A stretch of 64,000 bases of DNA from Elephas maximus indicus (taxonomy: Eukaryota > Chordata > Mammalia > Proboscidea > Elephantidae), in NCBI RefSeq assembly GCF_024166365.1, contig NC_064819.1, positions 206,175,293 through 206,239,292 of the forward strand. Direction: 5' to 3'. The notes beneath the pieces were generated by a model. That model searched no databases, had not been told where the DNA came from, and was given only the letters and a program-made list of their open reading frames with translations. Position numbers and translations under genes: made by a program. This document shows positions 57,270 to 64,000 of the stretch, piece by piece; within the stretch, counting starts at the first letter, position 1, and the number at the start of each line of letters is the position of its first letter.

Positions 57270-58000
57270 TGACCTCTTGATATTCCTCTAAACCTTTGGC
57301 TGCCGCTCATCTTCTTCAAAGTCTTCTTGTTTACTACTCACCCCTTCAATGCTGGAACCAGGGATTTATCCTCTACTTTCTTACATTTCTATTTACTCTC
57401 TAAGGATGAGCTCATTCAAATCTACGAAGGTCAAATATTTACGTGTCGATGACAAACTCAATATTTCAAGTCCCAACCCTATACATCCAACACCTCCTAG
57501 ATATTCTGTTGGGCCTGTTAAAAACTCCAATGCCATTGAGTCAATTCTGACTTATGGCAACCTCATGTGTGACAGAATAGAACTGAGCTACACAGGGTTT
57601 TTTTGGCTGTAATTTTTATGGAAGCAGATAGCCAGGCCTGTCTTCCGTGGCTCCACTGGGTGGGCTCGAACCACCAACCTTTAGGTTAGTAGTTGAGCAC
57701 AAACCATCTGTATCACCCAGGGACCTTCCTGTTGGGCAGTCACTCCAAATTCAACAACCTAAAAAGGAACTCATCATCTTTTGCTCATAATAAATACCAG
57801 ACTGTCCTTCTTGAGGGCCAGGTTTATACAGCCCTGGCTTCCTTTATCTCTTACGGCTAACCAAACAAACTCCAGGTGTCTACTCTGCTTTCTGCTTTTT
57901 TGTCCTTTCTCTTTCCAAAATCCTATTTCCTTCATTTCCTAATTCATCCACAGTAGGTCCTTCAGTTTTGTATAGCACCTAGGACAGGGGCTGAGACATA
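57270..58000 (+). repeat. L2-like sequence, split by SINE
   Basis: Text of the L2 type on both sides of the SINE (gtttactactcaccccttca, acaaactcaatatttcaagt; then aattcaacaacctaaaaagg, aactcatcatcttttgctc). Tentative. Confidence 0.5.
57515..57728 (-). repeat. AfroSINE, long form
   Basis: Reverse copy with internal block, flanked by ctgttgggc at 57,506-57,514 and 57,729-57,737. Confidence 0.9.
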
Positions 58001-58317
58001 ACAGACAAACAAAAATGTTGCCTGACTGGAAGGGTTGTTCTACCAGCATTCTTTGCATTTACAAGGGAACAGAATAGTAGGAAAAAAAAAAAAAAAACAC
58101 TTAGGAAAGTGCAATTCTAGATTAAATTGGAGCTTTTAAGTCAGATTAGGACTTCTAAAATTTTCTTAGATAATTCTTAAATTTCTTTTATGGTCTCTAA
58201 ACTGTAAAATTTTTAAATGTAAAAGTTTTATAGTCCTGTTAACTATAACTTCACTTTGGGGAGGGAAAACAACCACATTTTTTTGCTGATATTTATTATT
58301 CTATATTACTATATTTA

Positions 58318-58554
58318 AAGAACCCTGGTGGTGAAATAGACTTGGAATTCACTCTACAAAGGATTGGTGGTGCAGTGGTTAAGTGCTCAGTTACCAACCG
58401 AGAGGTCAGGGGTTCGAAACCACCAGTGACTCTGTGGGAGAAAAGACCTGGTGATCTGCTCCCATAAAGATTACAGCCTAGGAAACCCCGTAGGGCAGTT
58501 TTTCTCTATCATATAGGGTCAATATGAGTCAGAATAAATTCACCAGCAAACAAC
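58318..58554 (+). repeat. AfroSINE, long form, with duplicated head
   Basis: A partial head (aagaaccctggtggtgaaat) precedes a full copy (ggtggtgcagtggttaagtg, internal gacctggtgatctgctccca, tail caatatgagtcagaataaat). The head piece may be a remnant of another SINE. Confidence 0.82.
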
Positions 58555-58662
58555 ATTATTATTTTTAAATCTTTTATCTCCCTAACTCCTTGCATTTTAA
58601 ATGATCACTTTATCTACATGACTACATACAGCATACATGTATAGCATATAGTACACGTATAT

Positions 58663-58876
58663 AAAAAACAAAAACCAAACCAGTTGCCACAGAGTTGATT
58701 CCAATTCATGGCAACCCCATGTGTGTCAGAGTAGAACTGTGCTTCACAGGGTTTTCAATGGCTGGTTTTCAGAAGATTACCAGGCCTTTCTTCTAAGATG
58801 CCTCTAGGTGGGCTCAAACCACCAACCTTTCAATTAGCGGTGAGCAAGTTAACCATTTGCACCATCCAGGGATTCC
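58663..58876 (-). repeat. AfroSINE, long diverged form
   Basis: Reverse copy: aaaccaaaccagttgccaca, ggttttcaatggctggtttt, tgcaccatccagggattcc. Confidence 0.88.
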
Positions 58877-58921
58877 AATATACTAGATATATAGGATATA
58901 TATGGTATATAGTACATACAT

Positions 58922-59258
58922 AAAAAAAGCCACAAAACCGTCTAGTTGATTCCGACTCATAGCGACCCTATAGGACAGAGTAGAACTTGCCGATAGGGTT
59001 TCCAACGAGCAGCTGGTGGATCTGAACTGCTGATCTTTTGGTTAGCAGCCGAGCTCTTAACCACTACACCAAATCAAAACCACACCCACTGCTGTCGAGT
59101 CGATTCCGACTCATAGCGACCCTATAGAACAGAGTAGAACTGCCCCATAGAGTTTCCAAGAAGCTCCTGGCGGATTCGAACTGCTGAACTCTTGATTAGC
59201 AGCCGTAGCACTTAACCACTACGCCACCAGGGTTTCCTCCACTATACCACCAGGGCCC
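58922..59258 (-). repeat. AfroSINE interrupted by another AfroSINE
   Basis: Outer reverse copy: 58,922-59,071 plus its last ~9 bp at 59,250-59,258 (ccagggccc). The inner copy separates them. Confidence 0.9.
59072..59238 (-). repeat. AfroSINE, short form, nested
   Basis: Young reverse copy inserted near the head of the outer SINE, flanked by ccactacacca (59,061-59,071) and ccactatacca (59,239-59,249). Confidence 0.93.
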
Positions 59259-59499
59259 AAATATTATATACATACATGCATTATACTATATTATGATTAT
59301 AATATAACTCTAATACACATATACAATCTATACATACATGCCTACATTTATATATGCATACATAACTACAAAAACTTTCAAATTTGAATAAAGCATAAAG
59401 TTGTGAGCTCATGCAATGCTTTGTTATTTTAGTATTTCGCAGCGGCTCCCTGAGTATGGATCATTGAATTAGACATTGTAAAATATGCAAATAAAATGG

Positions 59500-59990
59500 G
59501 GCATATGAACTTTGTCCTCAAGGAGATAATTGAAAGGAAAACTCAGACTAATCTCCAGAAAAGCCATAATGACCTGTACAGAGATAACAGAGATAGACTC
59601 ACAGGAAAATATAAGTACAAATGAATACAGCTAAGAATGTTTCAGATGACCTCAGTTATAGATCTATCTATGTAATTTGCATGTACGTATATTAAGAGTG
59701 CTAATGGGTAAAATGTGCAATGACTAGATCCAGTGGTGATTTACTCATGATGGATTCACGTAGGCAGAAAGCCCCAGCCAGGGCTCTGGATGGGGAAGGC
59801 CTTGTTGGAGAAAGGAGGAGAGGTGTTTGAGAGCTTGCATGGTGGCCCAGAGCACTCTGGACAGAATGGAAAGTAGAGTGGACTTTCAGGAAAGGTCAAG
59901 TGCTAGAAGAAAGGTAGGGACTCGGGGGCCTCTTATCAGTGTTTAAGCCCATGTGGGGGTCACTGGAGCTGGTGCATGTTTACAAAACAG
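59500..59990 (-). repeat. L2-like fragment
   Basis: gaactttgtcctcaaggaga and ggagaggtgtttgagagctt resemble reverse L2. Tentative. Confidence 0.35.
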
Positions 59991-60122
59991 TATGTGATCC
60001 AGCAATAATACTATTTGCCCTGAAGTAGTTACTTCGCTAGAGGAAAATAACTAGAAACGGGGTTCTTCTGATGCCAAGTAAGATCAAGTATGGCACCTGC
60101 ATTAAGTTCCTCATATGGCGTA

Positions 60123-60610
60123 TGTTATGAATTGGATTGTGTCTCCCAAAAAGGTATGTTGAAGTCCTAACCTCCAGTACCTGTGAATGTGATCTTGTTT
60201 GGAAATAAGCTCTTGGAAGATGTTATCAGTTAACGTAAGTCATACTGGAGTAGGTTGGGCCTTACCCAGTATGAGTGGTATTCTTAGAAAAAGAGAAGAG
60301 ACAGATATATACACAGGGGGAGAACATCACTGGAAGACACAGACAGAAAAAGAGGGAAGACAGAGGCAGACTGGAGTGATGACATCTACAAGCCAAGGTA
60401 CGCCAAGGATTGCCAGATACCACCAGGAAGAGACAAGGAAGGCTTTTCCCCTAGAGCCTCAAAAAGAGCACGGCTCTGCTGATACCTTGATTTCGAACTT
60501 CAAGCTGAACTTCAAGTCTCCAGAACCATAAGAAAATAAATTCCTGTTGTTTTACACCACCCAGTTTATAGTATGTTGTTACAGCAAACTTGGGGAATTA
60601 AAACAGTACA
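60123..60610 (+). mobile_element. MaLR (MLT1-like) solo LTR
   Basis: tgttatgaattggattgtgt at the 5' end, gtacgccaaggattgccaga in the middle, ccagaaccataagaaaataa and tgttacagcaaacttgggg at the 3' end: ordered MLT1-type landmarks. Confidence 0.85.
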
Positions 60611-60984
60611 CAGCACTGTTCATTCTACATTAATGTATACATGAGGCACAAGATTTGTTCAGTTTCACAATCTGAGGTAAAATTAAGTGCTTTTAACAGC
60701 TTTTAAAAGTTATTAATAATATAGTAAGTCTGCCTATATTACCAATTCTCTCTATCCAGCACTGCCATCCTGGTCTCTATCCTCAGCATTTCTGGAGATC
60801 TAGTCATCCATGGCCAGACTGCACAGGAGGGTAACAACAGACACTTTGCTATGATCTAAAGGCTGACTCTTGCTGACAAGTAAGAAAATAGCCTGAGAAA
60901 GGAACTAAAAACATAAATACTTACGGGGCATGCACTGTACTCTCTGTTCTACGTGCTTTTTTTAGGATGAAGACTAAACACTTT

Positions 60985-61990
60985 TTAGAACACTTTTTAT
61001 GTGAAGTAATTCTTAGGATAACAGAAAAGTCACAAAAATGGTACAGAGAGTTCCCATCTACTTCCCTTCAGCAGCCCGCCCTAACCTTAACATCTTACAT
61101 ACCATTGGCAATATTATTTCAACCAGGGACTTAACATTGACACAATGCTATTAGCTAATCTACAGGCCTTATTGAATTTCACTAGTTTTCCCACCAATGT
61201 CCTTTTCCTGATCCAGTGTCCAACCCGAGATCCCACATTGTACTTAGTTCTCCTGTCTCCTTGTGGTTGTTAGTTGCCGTTGAGTTGATTCTGACTTAGG
61301 CGACCCCATGTGTACAGAGTAGAACTGCACTCCATAGGGTTTTCCAGGCTATGACCTTTCGGAAACAGATTGCCAAGCCTTACTTCTGAGGCACTTCTGG
61401 GTGGATTTGAATGACCAATCTTTCGGTTAGTAGTCCAATGGTTAACTGTTTACGCCACTTAAATATTCCTTGTGTCTCCTTAGTCTCCCCTCCAATCTGT
61501 GACAGGTCCCAGTATTTCTCTTAAGCACTTCACAGTTTTGAGGAGTACTGGTCAGTTATTTTGTAGTAGGGCCTTCATTTTTGGGTTTGCTGGATACCTT
61601 CTCACGATCTGATTGAAGTTATGCATTTTTGGCAAGAATCCCACAGAAGTGACGGTATGTCCTTCTCAGTGTATCACCTCCGGAAATAAGTGAGGCTGAT
61701 AGGTTCTATCATTAGTGGTAATTACTTGGATCATTTGGTTAAAAGGGTGTGTGCTGGGTTCCTCCACCATAAAGTTACTATTTTCCTTTGTAACTAGTAA
61801 ATATCTTGTGAGCAGATACTTTGAAACCATGTAAATACTCTTTTTCTCATCACTCTTTTGACTACTAATTTTAGCAGCCATCAGTAGTCCTTGCCTGCAA
61901 CAATTCTTTCTATGGTGTTTACCTGATGGTAATTTTACATTTCCCTCATCTTTCTGTATTTATTAATTGGAATTCTACTGTAGTTAAGGA
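60985..61990. mobile_element. Old L1-type repeat, split by SINE
   Basis: tggtacagagagttcccatc, accttaacatcttacatacc, ttgaggagtactggtcagtt, attttgtagtagggccttca: a familiar old mammalian L1-derived repeat. The same family recurs at 63.35-63.74 kb. Orientation not asserted. Confidence 0.6.
61266..61466 (-). repeat. AfroSINE, long diverged form
   Basis: Reverse copy (gttagttgccgttgagttga, ggttttccaggctatgacct, tctttcggttagtagtccaa) flanked by tccttgtg at 61,258-61,265 and 61,467-61,474. Confidence 0.88.
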
Positions 61991-62098
61991 GCTGACCTTT
62001 CTCTCCCATACATTTTACTTATTCAATTATTTATACCAGAATGAACTCATGAATATGTACTTTTTTCTATAGGCTACAATCCAATAGTAACATTATTT

Positions 62099-62289
62099 AG
62101 GAGTCCCCTGGGTGGCACAAACGGTGAACTGCTTGCCTACTAGCTGAAAGGTACCTCGGGAGACAGGCCTGGCATTCTGCTTCCAAAATATCACAAGCCT
62201 TGGAAACCCTGTGGAGCAGTTCTACTCTGTCCAACAGGGTCACTATGAGTCAGAATCAACTAGATAGCAATGGGTTGTTTTTTTGGTTT
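62099..62289 (+). repeat. AfroSINE, long form
   Basis: aggagtcccctgggtggcac, internal aggcctggcattctgcttcc, tail tcactatgagtcagaatcaa. Its T/G-rich end abuts the next SINE. Confidence 0.88.
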
Positions 62290-62493
62290 GGGTGGTACAA
62301 ATGGTTAAGCACTCAGCTGCTAACTGAAAAGGTTGGTGGTTTGAATCCACTGAGAGGTGAGAGGTGCCTTAGAAGAATGGCCTGGCTATCCACTTTCAAA
62401 AGATCAGAGCCATGGAAAACCCTGTGGGGCACAGTTCTACCCTGAAGCACATGGGGTCACCATGAGTTGAAGTAAACTCCATGGCGACTGGTT
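62290..62493 (+). repeat. AfroSINE, long form
   Basis: ggtggtacaaatggttaagc, internal tggcctggctatccactttc, tail gtcaccatgagttgaagtaa. Head-to-tail with the preceding copy, as if inserted in its A/T-rich end. Confidence 0.87.
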
Positions 62494-63349
62494 TTTAATT
62501 TACCATTATTTTATTTTCTTGCTCAAGTTTTTCTGTTTGTCTCTTAGGAACTCTAAGTTGGCTCCAGTACCCTCTACACAAGCCTCTGTGCTTTTTGAGC
62601 ACTTCCTTATTTTTCGACACCACAAGATGTTCCAGGCTCATCTTGTATTTCCCCTGTCCCAGGCCTGGAATCAACCACTTCTCCAAAGAACTCTGATTCC
62701 TTTTATTGGAAAATGATGTTTAAAAACAAAAAGCTTGGTCTTCTCAGCAGATAGAGCCAGAAAATTATGTACTAATGACAGCATGCTCTTGAATTTGTTG
62801 TTTTCTTTAGCATGTTCAAAATTTGGTAGGCTAACTGTAGCATTATATCATCTAAAAGGAATTTATAGCAGAGAAATTTGAGGACAGGCATTTTCAATGT
62901 CGTTTCTTTGCATTTTGATCGTATAAAGAAATCTTTAGGGTTATTTGGAAACTTGAGGAAAACTGTCACATGACTGGAATCAGCTCATCTTGTTCACATG
63001 TTTCATCATCTGTACCTTGGTGTAAACTTCCCCTATCCTGAAGCAAAAATAAAAAGCACTTTCTCGATATAATTCTCTTCTAAAATTTCCACTTTTTTCA
63101 TTCTATGCTTTCAAACAGTAACCTCAACTGTCATAAGGAGACTCCTAGTGGCTTCAAAGAGAATCAGTTTCACGGTTGGAGGACAAGTAACGTTCCTTAG
63201 CAAACACATTTTTTAAAGAGTAGAATGTTCCTTGTTTGTGTCTGGGCACACATGGGTTGGGTTAAAGTAGTGCCCATCACTGGCCACCTCTCTGCCACTT
63301 GCCTATCTTTCTCCCTACACTTAACAGAGTTTCACTAACAGTGCGATAA

Positions 63350-63740
63350 TCTGTGTTCTTTTTAAACTTTCCATTTGGGGAGAATTTTAGATTTACATAA
63401 ATGTTGCAAAGATTATACAAATAATTTCCATACTCTCCACCTGTTTCCCCTAATATTAACATCTTATTTAAAAAAGAAAAAAATCCAACCCCATTGCTGT
63501 CGAGTTGATTCCAACTTACAGGACCCTATAGGACAAAGGAGAACTGCCCCACAGGGTTTCAAGGAGAGGCTGGTGGATTCGAACTGCCGACCTTTTGGTT
63601 AGCAGCCGAGCTCTTAACCATTGTACCACCAGGGCTCCAAAAACTCCAGACTTCATTCGATTATACCAATTTTCCACTAATGTCCTTCTTCTGTTCCAGG
63701 ATTCAACTCAGGATATCACATTGCATTTAGGAAATCAGTT
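63350..63740. mobile_element. Old L1-type repeat, split by SINE
   Basis: tttacataaatgttgcaaag, ctaatattaacatcttattt, then after the SINE actaatgtccttcttctgtt and ggatatcacattgcatttag. Same family as 61.0-62.0 kb. Confidence 0.6.
63475..63638 (-). repeat. AfroSINE, short form
   Basis: Reverse copy: aaccccattgctgtcgagtt to attgtaccaccagggctcc, little diverged, inserted in the old L1-type repeat. Confidence 0.9.
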
Positions 63741-64000
63741 TTAAAAAGGAGGTTTAAAAAAAATTTTTTTTTGTTTGTTTGTTTTTCTTAATTAATTTAA
63801 CAGCTCATTTCTACGCTATTTCAATTATTTCAAAGTATAACCTCCCTCTCCTTGCCTCATTTGGGCATCCTTATTTAGGTCATTACTGTGTTTATTTCAT
63901 GGGCTGTACTTATCTCTTTCATTGATACAAGCTTATTTCTCTCATCCCTGTGTCTTTCCAGCCTATAACTCCATAGTTCATTCCCTATAGCCAGGCTTGT

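Larger units (their letters stand above)
55246..64000 (-). other. MAP3K5: MAP3K5 intron running out of the window
   Basis: No further MAP3K5 exon was found to the right edge; I looked for the expected ...HWMFALDS.IRKAVQ... segment and did not see it. The interval is dominated by AfroSINEs in TA-rich DNA, nested DNA transposons, L2, old L1 and a MaLR LTR. 56,680-57,270, 58,000-58,315, 59,260-59,500 (TA-rich) and 62,500-63,340 show nothing recognisable. Confidence 0.75.

Noticed and set aside
55250..64000. Next upstream MAP3K5 exon (region encoding ...HWMFALDS...)
   Set aside because: Searched the minus strand by eye for the expected motif and found none; it must lie beyond the window or have been missed.

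Overview
This is a mammalian nuclear genome window. The repeats point to an afrotherian, and within Afrotheria to the paenungulate group (elephants, sea cows, hyraxes). It holds about 40 copies or fragments of the tRNA-derived AfroSINE. Many are a short form (~165 bp) lacking the ~45-bp internal block present in the longer (~205 bp) copies, which matches the published paenungulate (HSP) deletion subfamily. RTE-type LINEs with the same 3' tail as the SINEs are also common. Elephant is the likeliest source, but species cannot be fixed from sequence alone.

Layout: two genes, both on the minus strand, read right to left. (1) Right end to ~41.5 kb: the 3' part of MAP3K5 (ASK1), seen as five coding exons (55,245-55,002; 49,066-48,954; 46,082-45,970; 43,432-43,356; 42,683-42,623) plus a 3' UTR. 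All splice sites are canonical and all phases agree. Together they encode the last ~202 residues: acidic linker, coiled coil and C-terminal SAM domain. The exons for the kinase domain must lie beyond base 64,000. (2) About 41.5-35.4 kb: a short intergenic interval. (3) About 35.5-34.1 kb: a CpG island holding the promoter and first coding exon (34,995-34,929) of MAP7 (ensconsin). (4) About 34.9 kb to base 1: the large first intron of MAP7. It contains an alternative first coding exon (10,333-10,201, 44 codons) that ends in the same splice phase as the CpG-island exon. The downstream MAP7 exons lie left of base 1.

The rest is interspersed repeat: AfroSINEs, three sizeable RTE copies and some RTE deletion derivatives, two recent 5'-truncated L1s, older L1, L2 and MIR, ERVL/MaLR solo LTRs, MER5-type hAT elements and a nested pair of other DNA transposons. 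Many insertions are dated relative to each other by nesting and target-site duplications.

The two genes are separate functions: MAP3K5 is a stress-activated MAP3K, and MAP7 is a microtubule-associated recruiter of kinesin-1. They are adjacent in tandem, as in human as I recall it. There is no sign of bacterial, plasmid, CRISPR or phage content. I see no undescribed molecular system. The most interesting items are the alternative MAP7 start exon, a SINE whose ~39-bp flanking duplications carry a second copy of a MAP3K5 splice donor, a SINE ~20 nt from another MAP3K5 donor, and an RTE internal-deletion element sitting in one arm of an older inverted repeat.
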